From Janibacter sp. HTCC2649 (GTDB taxonomy: Bacteria > Actinomycetota > Actinomycetes > Actinomycetales > Dermatophilaceae), in the NCBI RefSeq assembly GCF_000152705.1, contig NZ_CH672413.1, positions 310,001 to 374,000 of the forward strand: 64,000 bases of DNA, in the 5' to 3' direction. Position numbers and translations under genes: made by a program. The notes under the pieces are model-generated. The model ran no database searches. It was not told where the DNA came from and saw only the letters and a program-made list of their open reading frames with translations. Of the stretch, positions 27,079 to 35,048 are shown piece after piece (positions within the stretch are counted from its first letter, which is position 1; each line of letters begins with the position of its first letter).

Positions 27079-27129
27079 GGTCGCACCGCTCGCACCCCGA
27101 CCAGCACGAACCTTGCGCCGTCCGTCCTC

Positions 27130-28170
27130 TCAGGAGGCGGGCGGCGCGGTGCTGTGCCGGATGATGAGCTCGGTGGGCACGACGACCTGGCTCGCGCGGC
27201 CACCGGGGGTGTCGACACCCAGGCCCCGCAGGAGGATCTCGGCGGCCTCGCGACCTTGCGCCGCAACGTCCTGACGGACCGTTGTGAGGCCCATGACACT
27301 GCTGAGGACGTGGTCGTCGATGCCGATGATCGAGAGGTCCTCAGGGACGCGAAGTCCTTCGGCTCGGGCCGCCTGCATCGCGCCGATCGCCATCTCGTCG
27401 GAGGCAGCGGCAAGGGCAGTGGGCCGGTCGTCCGAGGCCAGGAGCGCCCGAGTGTCGGCAGCGGCGCTGTCCGCGGTCCAGTCCGACTCCAGGATCCAGT
27501 GCTGGCGCTCAGGGAGGCCGTGCTGGCGCATGACGTCACGGAAGGCGTCGAGGCGTGCCTGGGGAGTCTGGATGTGCGCCACGTTGGAGGGCACCGTGCC
27601 GATGTAGGCGATGCGGGTGTGCCCCAGCGCGACGAGGTGCTCGGTGGCGGTGCGCATCGCGAGGTCCTCATCGATGCGCACGTTGGGGCGGTCCTCGACC
27701 GGCGTCCCGATGGCGACGAGCGGCAGACCGAGGCGGTCGACGAGTTCGAGCTCCTGCTCGGTCAGGGGCAGGTTGAGGGTGATGACACCGTCGACGCGCT
27801 TCCAGAGCATGTTCTGTGACAGGGGGAGGCGCTTGTCGTAGTTGTCGTCCTCGAGGTCGAACAACAACACGTGGTGCCCGTGCTGGCGCAGGGTCTTCTC
27901 GATGGCGCTCACCAGGGTGGCGAAGAACCAGCGGGTGAGGAACGGGGCCACGACCCCGACGACCTGGGTGCGCCCAGAGGCAAGGGACGTCGCCGTGGGG
28001 CTGGCGACATAGTCGAGCTCGGTGGCGACCTTGAGGACCCGTTCGCGGGTACGCGGACTCACCCGATCGAGTCCGCGAAGTGCGCGGGAGACCGTGGCCA
28101 CTGAGACCCCGGCCTCCCGCGCAACATCCGTGATCGTGCTCATCCGCCGACGGCGGTCTGGAGCAGTCAT
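27130..28170 (-). CDS. LacI-family regulator of sugar operon 1
   Basis: 346 residues from ATG 28170; MSTITDV at 28143 is an alternative with a poorer ribosome site. The HTH TITDVAREAGVSVATVSRAL is followed by the hinge RGLDRVSPRTRERVLKVATELDYV, then a periplasmic-binding-type ligand domain. It is the last gene of a four-gene operon (binding protein, two permeases, regulator) and begins 1 nt after the preceding stop. The likely operator is at 31700-31715. Confidence 0.92.
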   Translation of the reverse strand: MTAPDRRRRMSTITDVAREAGVSVATVSRALRGLDRVSPRTRERVLKVATELDYVASPTATSLASGRTQVVGVVAPFLTRWFFATLVSAIEKTLRQHGHHVLLFDLEDDNYDKRLPLSQNMLWKRVDGVITLNLPLTEQELELVDRLGLPLVAIGTPVEDRPNVRIDEDLAMRTATEHLVALGHTRIAYIGTVPSNVAHIQTPQARLDAFRDVMRQHGLPERQHWILESDWTADSAAADTRALLASDDRPTALAAASDEMAIGAMQAARAEGLRVPEDLSIIGIDDHVLSSVMGLTTVRQDVAAQGREAAEILLRGLGVDTPGGRASQVVVPTELIIRHSTAPPAS

Positions 28171-28171
28171 G

Positions 28172-29125
28172 TCAGCCCTTCGTACCTCCGGACAGCAGTC
28201 CACGGACGAAGTACCGCTGCAACGCGAGGAACACCGCCACGGGCAACGCGATGGAGACGAACGCTGCCGGAGCCAGGAGGTACCACCTGTTGCCCAGGGT
28301 GCCGCTGATGGTCGTGAGGAACATCGTCAGCGGTGCCAGGTCAGGCTTCCCGCCCAAGAACGACAACGCCACGAGCAGATCGTTCCAGACCCAGAGGAAC
28401 TGGAAGATGCCGAACGAGGCCAGCGCGGGAGCAATCAGCGGAAGCAGCACCTGGAAGAAGATGCGCACGTGTCCCGCACCATCGACTCGGGCAGCCTCGA
28501 GCAGCGACGCCGGGATCTCCTTCATGAAGTTGTGCAGGAGGAAGACGGCAAGCGGCAACGAGAACGCCGTGTGCGACAGCCAGAGTGACCAGTACGAACC
28601 ACCGAGGCCGATGTCCTGATACATCGAGACGAGAGGCAGGAGAGCGACCTGCAACGGCACGATCTGCAGCGCGAACACCGCGACGAACAGGGCGTTCTTG
28701 AAGGGGAAGTCGATCCACGCGAAGGCGTAGGCCGCCAACGATGCGAGCAACAACGGCAGCAGCACCGACGGGATGACGATGACGATGGAGTTGATGAAGA
28801 AGTCGGTCAGCGGAAGCTGACCCTCGGCGCCGTTGAGAACGCCCGTGTAGTTGTCGAGCGTGAAGCCGCCGTGGGTGAGGGCGTTCCACCAGCCGGACTG
28901 CTGGATGTCCTCCTGCTTGCGGAAGCTCGTGACGAACAACCCGAATGTCGGAATCGTCCACAACACGGCCATGACGAGGGCAAAGAGGGACGCCCACCGT
29001 GAGGAGACTGCCCGAGCTGCGTTCCCAGCTGCCGACTTCTGCTTCCTCTTGAGTGTGTGACCAGCGTCGGCGACCGCGACGTCGGCCACTGCAGCCGGCA
29101 CCGGTGCGGGAGTTGCGGTGCTCAT
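28172..29125 (-). CDS. Carbohydrate ABC transporter permease, MalG/AglG type
   Basis: 317 residues, six main membrane helices after a cytosolic N-terminus. The EAA loop that docks the ATPase is LLEAARVDGAGHVRIFFQVLLPLIAP. It overlaps the upstream permease gene by 4 nt (ATGA). No ATP-binding subunit is encoded in the operon, so a shared ATPase such as MsiK elsewhere in the genome is expected; that is the common actinobacterial arrangement and here an inference. Confidence 0.93.
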   Translation of the reverse strand: MSTATPAPVPAAVADVAVADAGHTLKRKQKSAAGNAARAVSSRWASLFALVMAVLWTIPTFGLFVTSFRKQEDIQQSGWWNALTHGGFTLDNYTGVLNGAEGQLPLTDFFINSIVIVIPSVLLPLLLASLAAYAFAWIDFPFKNALFVAVFALQIVPLQVALLPLVSMYQDIGLGGSYWSLWLSHTAFSLPLAVFLLHNFMKEIPASLLEAARVDGAGHVRIFFQVLLPLIAPALASFGIFQFLWVWNDLLVALSFLGGKPDLAPLTMFLTTISGTLGNRWYLLAPAAFVSIALPVAVFLALQRYFVRGLLSGGTKG

Positions 29126-30150
29126 CAGGCGTCCTTCCGGAGCTGGATCACGTTGAACACGATGATCGGGGAGACGAGCAGGAAGATGACGATCGCGATC
29201 GCCGCACCGAGCCCGGGCTCCTGCGTGACGAAGGAGCGGTTGTAGAACTCGTTGGCCAGGACGGAGTCGCCCAACTTGCCGCCGCTCGACGTCTGGACGA
29301 TGTCGAAGGCCTTGAGCGTGGCGATGCCGATCGTGGTCATCACGACAATGACCGATGCGCGAATGCTCGGCAGGGTGATGAATCGGAACATCTTCACGCC
29401 CGAAACCCCGTCCATGTTGGCTGCCTCGAGGATCTCGTCAGGGATGGCCTTGATGGCTGCCGAGAGGATGGTCATGGCAAAGCCGACCTGGATCCAGATC
29501 ATGATCGCGATCATGGCGAAGGTGTTGCCCGGCGCGTTGCCCAGGAAGTCGATGGGATCCATGCCGAGCTTGGTGACGATCGTGTTGAGCAGACCCACCT
29601 GCTGGGCCCCGGGGTCACCGATGAAGAAGTAGACGAACTTCCAGATCAGCGTCGCGCCGACCATGGAGATCGCCATGGGGAGGAAGATCAAGGCCTTGGC
29701 CACGGCCTCGCCCTTGGCGCGATCGATCAGCAGGGCGTAGAGCAGACCCAGCCCGGTCGAGACGAGGGGGACGAGGACGACCCAGAAGAGAGTGTTGCGG
29801 AAGACGTCCGGAAGTCCCGGGGTGGTCCACAACCTCTGGAAGTTGTCCAGCCCGACGAACTCGCCACGGGTGCGGGCCGTGCCGAAGTTCAGGTCGAAGA
29901 ACTTGCCGTCGTAGAAGGCTCGACGGATCGTGAGGAGGAACGGGTAGATCAGCGCGATGGAAATGAAGATCAGGGTGGGACCGACGAAAGCGGCGGCCTG
30001 GATCTTCTCGCCGATGCGACCGTTGAAGAGCGAAGCAAGGAGCAGGATGCCGAGGAAAACGGCGCCGAAAACGACGAGACCGAGGAGGAGCGTCAAGAGT
30101 TTGCCGCTGTTGGTGTCCGTCGATATGGCCGTGAACGAGGTTACGAGCAT
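29125..30150 (-). CDS. Carbohydrate ABC transporter permease, MalF/AglF type
   Basis: 341 residues from ATG 30150 with GGAGGTGA upstream. Two extra N-terminal hydrophobic segments (LLTLLLGLVVFGAVFLGILLLASLF, then AAAFVGPTLIFISIALIYPF) precede the permease core. The EAA motif is ILEAANMDGVSGVKMFRFITLPSIRAS. It forms the membrane pore with the downstream MalG-type subunit. A strong hairpin separates it from the binding-protein gene. Confidence 0.92.
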   Translation of the reverse strand: MLVTSFTAISTDTNSGKLLTLLLGLVVFGAVFLGILLLASLFNGRIGEKIQAAAFVGPTLIFISIALIYPFLLTIRRAFYDGKFFDLNFGTARTRGEFVGLDNFQRLWTTPGLPDVFRNTLFWVVLVPLVSTGLGLLYALLIDRAKGEAVAKALIFLPMAISMVGATLIWKFVYFFIGDPGAQQVGLLNTIVTKLGMDPIDFLGNAPGNTFAMIAIMIWIQVGFAMTILSAAIKAIPDEILEAANMDGVSGVKMFRFITLPSIRASVIVVMTTIGIATLKAFDIVQTSSGGKLGDSVLANEFYNRSFVTQEPGLGAAIAIVIFLLVSPIIVFNVIQLRKDA

Positions 30151-30175
30151 TTCACCTCCAGAAGAACGGGGGCAC

Positions 30176-30216
30176 CAGTGGGTGAGGCGAGGCAGCGTGC
30201 CCCGCCTCACCCACTG
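30176..30216 (-). terminator. Hairpin between binding-protein and permease genes
   Basis: A perfect 14-bp stem (CAGTGGGTGAGGCG at 30176-30189 with its inverse at 30203-30216) encloses a 13-nt loop. It lies 29 nt after the binding-protein stop and before the permease ribosome site. Such hairpins usually stop part of the transcription or protect the upstream mRNA, giving more binding protein than permease. No T-tract is present. Confidence 0.7.
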
Positions 30217-30245
30217 AGGCCAAGGAGTGGTGAGTCAACTGCTAC

Positions 30246-31625
30246 TTACTTGGCCGGCCAGGACTTCTCAATGTTGCCGAGAGTGGTCGCGTCGTCCTGA
30301 CCCTTGATCCAGTTGGTCATCTCCGACCAGAAGGTGCCGGCACCCACGGCGGAGGGCATCATGTCCGAACCGTCGAAACGGAAGACGGAGGCCGGGTCCT
30401 GGAGGATCTTGGCGGACTGCTGGTCAATCGGGGAGACCAGGTTGGCCGGGTCGAGCTCCTTGTTGGCGCTCACCCATCCACCACCGGTCGTGGCCTTGGC
30501 CTTGGCGTTGGCCCATTCGGGCGATGCCAGGTAGGCCGCGAAGGCCTTGACCTCGGGGGCGTCACGGAAGGTGGCGACGAACTCGCCACCGCCCAGCACC
30601 GGCTTGGTGGTCGCATCGACCGACGGCAGGTAGAACGCCCACGCGTCGCCGTCCTCGGCGACCTTGGTGCCCTTGGGGAAGTTGGCCGCGTAGAACGAGG
30701 CCTGGCGGTGCATGAAGCACTTGCCCGTGAGGATCGGCTGTCCACCGTCCTGGAAGGTGGTGGTCGCGATCGACGACGGTGCTCCGAAACCACCGTTGGT
30801 GAACTTCGGGTCCTTGAGGATCGCGGCATCCTTGCCGAGGGCGTCGAGGACCTTCGGGTCGTTGAAGGGGATCTTGTGGGTGACCCACTGGTCGTAGACG
30901 TCCTTGCCAGCGGTGCGCAGGAGCGTGTCCTCGAGCCAGTCGGTGCCCGTCCATCCGGTGGCGGTGCCCGAGCTGAAGCCGGCACACCACGGCTTGGCAG
31001 CCGGGTTCTCCGTGGCGATCTTCGCGGTGAGCGTCATCATCTCGTCCCACGTCTTGGGGATCGTGTAGCCCTTGGCCGTGAACGCCTTGGGGGAGTACCA
31101 GACGTAGGACTTCACGTTGGCGCCCAGGGGTGCGGCGTAGAGCACGCCGTCGTCGCCGGAGCCGTACTTGCGCCAGTCGGGCCCGAAGTACTTGTCGACC
31201 TCGTCGCTCAGGGTCTTCGAGGCGGGGATGGTCTTGCCGGTGTCGACCATGGTCTGGAGCAGGCCCGGCTGCGGGATGAACGCGACGTCCGGGAGGTTGC
31301 CGCTCTGGGCTCGCTGCGGCAGGTTCTTCTCGAAGTCCTTGTCACCTTCGTACTTGATGGTGATGCCGGTGCACTCTTCGAACGGCTTGTAGGACTCCTT
31401 GTGGGGCGCGTCCTCGGGGGTGACGATCGAGGTGTAGATGCTGACCGTCTTGCCCGTGAGTTCGGACTTCATGTCGCACCACTTGGAGTAGTCCTTGGTG
31501 TCCTCGGCGGCCGTGCCGCCGTCTGAGTTGTCGTCGCCGCCTCCACCGCATGCGGTGACGCTGAACGCGATCGCTGCAATGCCGGTGAGGGCCAACACCT
31601 TGCGACGTTGTGATTTGTGGGCCAT
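30246..31625 (-). CDS. Sugar ABC transporter substrate-binding lipoprotein (AglE-like)
   Basis: 459 residues from ATG 31625 with GGAGG upstream. The signal peptide is KVLALTGIAAIAFSVTACG with a lipobox ending at C26, so the mature protein is a membrane-anchored lipoprotein. Then GKTVSIYTSIVTPEDAPHKESY and FEECTGITIKYEGD resemble alpha-glucoside binding proteins, though the ligand is not certain. It is the first gene of sugar operon 1. Confidence 0.9.
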   Translation of the reverse strand: MAHKSQRRKVLALTGIAAIAFSVTACGGGGDDNSDGGTAAEDTKDYSKWCDMKSELTGKTVSIYTSIVTPEDAPHKESYKPFEECTGITIKYEGDKDFEKNLPQRAQSGNLPDVAFIPQPGLLQTMVDTGKTIPASKTLSDEVDKYFGPDWRKYGSGDDGVLYAAPLGANVKSYVWYSPKAFTAKGYTIPKTWDEMMTLTAKIATENPAAKPWCAGFSSGTATGWTGTDWLEDTLLRTAGKDVYDQWVTHKIPFNDPKVLDALGKDAAILKDPKFTNGGFGAPSSIATTTFQDGGQPILTGKCFMHRQASFYAANFPKGTKVAEDGDAWAFYLPSVDATTKPVLGGGEFVATFRDAPEVKAFAAYLASPEWANAKAKATTGGGWVSANKELDPANLVSPIDQQSAKILQDPASVFRFDGSDMMPSAVGAGTFWSEMTNWIKGQDDATTLGNIEKSWPAK

Positions 31626-31699
31626 GCCCGCCTCCATCTTTTCCAGGGGACGCGCCGTGGCCTGTTTCTAGACCTCGACGCTGAGGGATCCGCTTGGAG

Positions 31700-31715
31700 T
31701 GTAAAAGCGGTTACA
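31700..31715. promoter_or_regulatory. Candidate LacI-family operator, sugar operon 1
   Basis: TGTAAAAGCGGTTACA has inverted half-sites TGTAA/TTACA around AAGCGG. It lies 75 nt upstream of the binding-protein start, in the intergenic region after parC. A second short palindrome, GGAACGGTTTCC, follows at about 31724-31735. Assignment to the operon's own LacI protein is by position. Confidence 0.6.
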
Positions 31716-31865
31716 TCGCCAGTGGAACGGTTTCCCCGTGATTGCCCGGTCACGATCACGTAACGTGCTCGAAACGGAGCATTGGGTATGCCGTCCGCTC
31801 ACATTCGCGCACCCGTTGCCCGTGAGTGCCACGCCCGGAACCGAGGGTGACGGCGCAGTAACGGG

Positions 31866-34316
31866 TCAGGCCGGTGGCGCGCCGATCCCCGTGATCACGG
31901 CCGAGCCCTGAACGCCCGAGCCATCACGCCTGCCGTTCGCCTCTGGTAGTTCGAGGGCAACGCCGCCAGCGCCACTGGCGCGCGCCGGCATGGCTCCGAC
32001 CCAGGCGAGCACGAGGGTGTTCTCGCCCTTGAGGAAGCGGTGGGCGCGCACGCCGCCCGTGCCACGGCCCTTGCCCGGGTACTCGGACAGAGGGGTGGCC
32101 TTGATCGCCCCGGGCTGGGTGCCGGGCAGGGCATCTGCAGACCCGCTCGCGGTGACGACGACGGCCTCGCGGGCCGGGTCGACGACGCCGAAGAAGGCCA
32201 CCCGCTCGCCGGCTGTGAGGCGCACTCCGGCGATGCCGCCGCCCGAACGGCCCTGTGGCCGAACGGCATGGGCGGGGAAGCGCAGCAGCTGGGCGTCGGA
32301 GGTGACGAAGACGAGGTCCTCGTCACCGGTGACGACCTGGCCAGCCCCGACGACGGTGTCGCCGTCCTTGAGGGAGATGACCTCCCAGTCGTGGGACTTG
32401 GGCTGGTCGGAGGTGACGCGCTTCACGATGCCCTGGGCGGTGCCGAGCGCGAGGCCCGGACCGTCGGGGTCGAGCGAGACGACCGTGATCGGCTCCTCGC
32501 CCCGGGGCAGGTCGACGTAGGCCGCCAGGGGAGCGCCGCCGGACAGGCTCGGAGCGCCACCCAGTGGTGGCAGCGTCGGCAGCTCGAGGGCACTGATCCG
32601 GATCATCCGACCCCGACTCGTGACGAGGCCGACCTCGCCACGTGCCGTCGTGCGGACGGCAGAGATCACGGCGTCGTGCTTGGCACGTGGACCTTCGGCC
32701 GGGATGGGCTCCGCGTTGGAGGTGCGGGCGAGCAGACCGGTTGAGGAGAGCAGCACCCAACACGGGTCGTCACTCACCTCGAGCGGGGCAGCCGCGCTGA
32801 CAGGGTTGCCTGCCGACTCGAGGAGCACGGTGCGGCGGGGCGTGCCGTACTTCTTGGCGACGTCGGCCAGCTCGGTCGAGACCATCCGCTGGAGCAGCTT
32901 CTCGTCGCCGAGGATCGCCTCGAGCTCCTGGATCTGCTTCTCGAGCTCGTCACGCTGGTTCTCGAGCTCGAGACGCGAGAACTTGGTGAGGCGACGCAGC
33001 TGCAGCTCGAGGATGTAGTTCGCCTGGAGCTCGCTGAGGTCGAAAACGTCCCTGAGGCGCTGGCGCGCGGTCGCCGTGTCATCGCTCGTGCGGATGAGCT
33101 GGATGACCTCGTCGATGTCGAGGATCGCGATGAGGAGTCCGAGGACGAGGTGGAGCTGGTCCTGGGCCTTGCGCAGGCGGTAGGCCGTGCGCCGACGCAC
33201 GACAAGAATGCGGAACTCGACGTAGTGGCGCAGCAGATCCTTGAGCCCGAGCGTCTGCGGCTGACCGTCGACGAGCGCCACGTTGTTGATGCCGAAGGAG
33301 TCCTCCATCGGCGTGAGCTTGAAGAGCTGCTCGAGGACCGCCTCGGGGTTGAAGCCGTTCTTGACCTCGATGACCATCCGCAGTCCGTGCTTGCGGTCGG
33401 TGAGGTCCTTGACGTCGCTGATGCCCTGGAGCTTCTTGCCCTGCACGAGCGTCTTCATCCGCTCGATGACCTTCTCGGGGCCGACGAGATAGGGGAGCTC
33501 GGTGACGACGATGCCGGACTTGCGGGGCGTGAGCTTCTCGATGCGGGTCGTGGCGCGGGTCTTGAAGGTGCCCTTGCCGGTGAGGTAGGCGTCGCGGATG
33601 CCGTCGAGACCGACGATCTTGCCGCCGAGGGGCAGGTCGGGGCCGGGGACGAACTTCATGAGGTCGTCGAGGCTGCAGTCGGGGTGGGCGATGAGGTGAC
33701 GGGCCGCACTGATGACCTCGACGAGGTTGTGCGGCGGCATGCTCGTCGCGAAGCCGACCGCGATGCCGCTCACGCCGTTGACGAGCAGGTTGGGGTAGGC
33801 CGCGGGCAGGACTCCGGGCTGGAGCAGCTGGTCGTCGTAGTTGGGGACGAAGTCGACGGTGTCCTCGTCGAGCCCCGTCGTCATGACGAGAGCGGCGGGC
33901 GCGAGGCGGGCCTCGGTGTAGCGCGAGGCGGCCGGGCCGTCGTCGAGCGAGCCGAAGTTGCCGTGGCCGTCGACGAGGGGGAGTCGCATGGTGAAGGGCT
34001 GGGCCATGCGCACGAGGGCGTCATAGATCGCGGTGTCACCGTGCGGGTGGTACTTGCCCATGACGTCGCCGACGACGCGCGAGGACTTCACGTGTCCACG
34101 ATCGGGGCGCAGCCCCATCTCGCTCATCGAGAACAGGATGCGGCGCTGCACGGGCTTGAGGCCGTCACGCACGTCCGGAAGGGCTCGCGAGTGGATGACC
34201 GACACCGAGTACTCGAGGAAGGCGTTCTGCATCTCGATGCCGACATCGATGTCAACAACGTGGCCGTTGTTTTCGTCGTCGTCGGCTTGCGGGTTGCTCG
34301 TCGTGCGCTTTGCCAT
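31866..34316 (-). CDS. parC: Type IIA topoisomerase subunit A (ParC/GyrA-like)
   Basis: 816 residues from ATG 34316 ([18 protein letters not shown]). The breakage-reunion domain carries catalytic Y133 in [11 protein letters not shown]. The quinolone-resistance region [18 protein letters not shown] shows no obvious resistance change at the positions I can align by eye, though I cannot be certain. A coiled coil ([19 protein letters not shown]) and a C-terminal beta-pinwheel follow. The pinwheel lacks a clear GyrA box (QRRGGKG), supporting a topoisomerase IV-like role with the parE-like gene. Confidence 0.92.
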   Translation of the reverse strand: MAKRTTSNPQADDDENNGHVVDIDVGIEMQNAFLEYSVSVIHSRALPDVRDGLKPVQRRILFSMSEMGLRPDRGHVKSSRVVGDVMGKYHPHGDTAIYDALVRMAQPFTMRLPLVDGHGNFGSLDDGPAASRYTEARLAPAALVMTTGLDEDTVDFVPNYDDQLLQPGVLPAAYPNLLVNGVSGIAVGFATSMPPHNLVEVISAARHLIAHPDCSLDDLMKFVPGPDLPLGGKIVGLDGIRDAYLTGKGTFKTRATTRIEKLTPRKSGIVVTELPYLVGPEKVIERMKTLVQGKKLQGISDVKDLTDRKHGLRMVIEVKNGFNPEAVLEQLFKLTPMEDSFGINNVALVDGQPQTLGLKDLLRHYVEFRILVVRRRTAYRLRKAQDQLHLVLGLLIAILDIDEVIQLIRTSDDTATARQRLRDVFDLSELQANYILELQLRRLTKFSRLELENQRDELEKQIQELEAILGDEKLLQRMVSTELADVAKKYGTPRRTVLLESAGNPVSAAAPLEVSDDPCWVLLSSTGLLARTSNAEPIPAEGPRAKHDAVISAVRTTARGEVGLVTSRGRMIRISALELPTLPPLGGAPSLSGGAPLAAYVDLPRGEEPITVVSLDPDGPGLALGTAQGIVKRVTSDQPKSHDWEVISLKDGDTVVGAGQVVTGDEDLVFVTSDAQLLRFPAHAVRPQGRSGGGIAGVRLTAGERVAFFGVVDPAREAVVVTASGSADALPGTQPGAIKATPLSEYPGKGRGTGGVRAHRFLKGENTLVLAWVGAMPARASGAGGVALELPEANGRRDGSGVQGSAVITGIGAPPA

Positions 34317-34386
34317 GGGTCGGCGGTCTACCTCAGGTCGTGTGGGTGTCTCGCGGACGCGTCGCGAGCGATCACTGCATCTTCCC

Positions 34387-35025
34387 TCAGGGCTCTGACG
34401 TCCCGGCCGACGACGCGCCGAACCGCCCGAGGTGGAGCACGTCACGCAATGGACGGCGTCCGCGCTTCAGCGACGGGCTCGTCACGCGTTGCGCTTCGTG
34501 ACCCAATGCGATGACGCCGACGATCCGCAGACCCGGCGGAACGGCATACGCCGCTCTGACTGCGTCGTGACGCGACGCAGGGACGCCGAAGAACAACGCA
34601 CCCAGGCCGGCGTCGACGGCCCCGAGCAACACGATCATGGCCGCCATCGCCGTGTCTGTGTCCCAGTAGGGAATGGGCCAGCGGTCGAGGGAGCGATCGG
34701 TCCAGCCCTTGTCCGGCTCGGCATAACGATCCAGGTATGCCGTGGGGTCGGCGAGCATGAGCAGCAGGACTGGCGCTGCGGAGACTCCGCGCAGCCACGC
34801 GTCTGGCTCACCTTCGCGCTGGCGGGTCGCCTCCCAGAACTGGGCTCGGTCTGCGGCGTCGGTGAGGGCGAGGACGTCCCAGCCCTGGGTGTGTCCGGCG
34901 CTCGGTGCACGTTGGGCCAGGCGGACGAGGTCGCGGACGGTGTCCAGGGGGACGCCCCGGTCCGGGTCGAAGCGCCGCACCATGCGTCGTCGCGACACCG
35001 CGTCGATGAGATCCATGGTGTTCAT
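34387..35025 (-). CDS. Nitroreductase-family flavoprotein
   Basis: 212 residues from ATG 35025 ([20 protein letters not shown]). The RRMVRRFD start and [17 protein letters not shown] are the FMN-binding motifs. [39 protein letters not shown] is the second half of the fold. It probably reduces quinones or nitro compounds using NAD(P)H; the natural substrate is unknown. It is divergent from the GNAT/CoA-ligase gene with starts only about 15-25 nt apart, so promoters must overlap. Confidence 0.9.
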   Translation of the reverse strand: MNTMDLIDAVSRRRMVRRFDPDRGVPLDTVRDLVRLAQRAPSAGHTQGWDVLALTDAADRAQFWEATRQREGEPDAWLRGVSAAPVLLLMLADPTAYLDRYAEPDKGWTDRSLDRWPIPYWDTDTAMAAMIVLLGAVDAGLGALFFGVPASRHDAVRAAYAVPPGLRIVGVIALGHEAQRVTSPSLKRGRRPLRDVLHLGRFGASSAGTSEP

Positions 35026-35048
35026 GGTGCCGTGCCACGATGGGGCTC

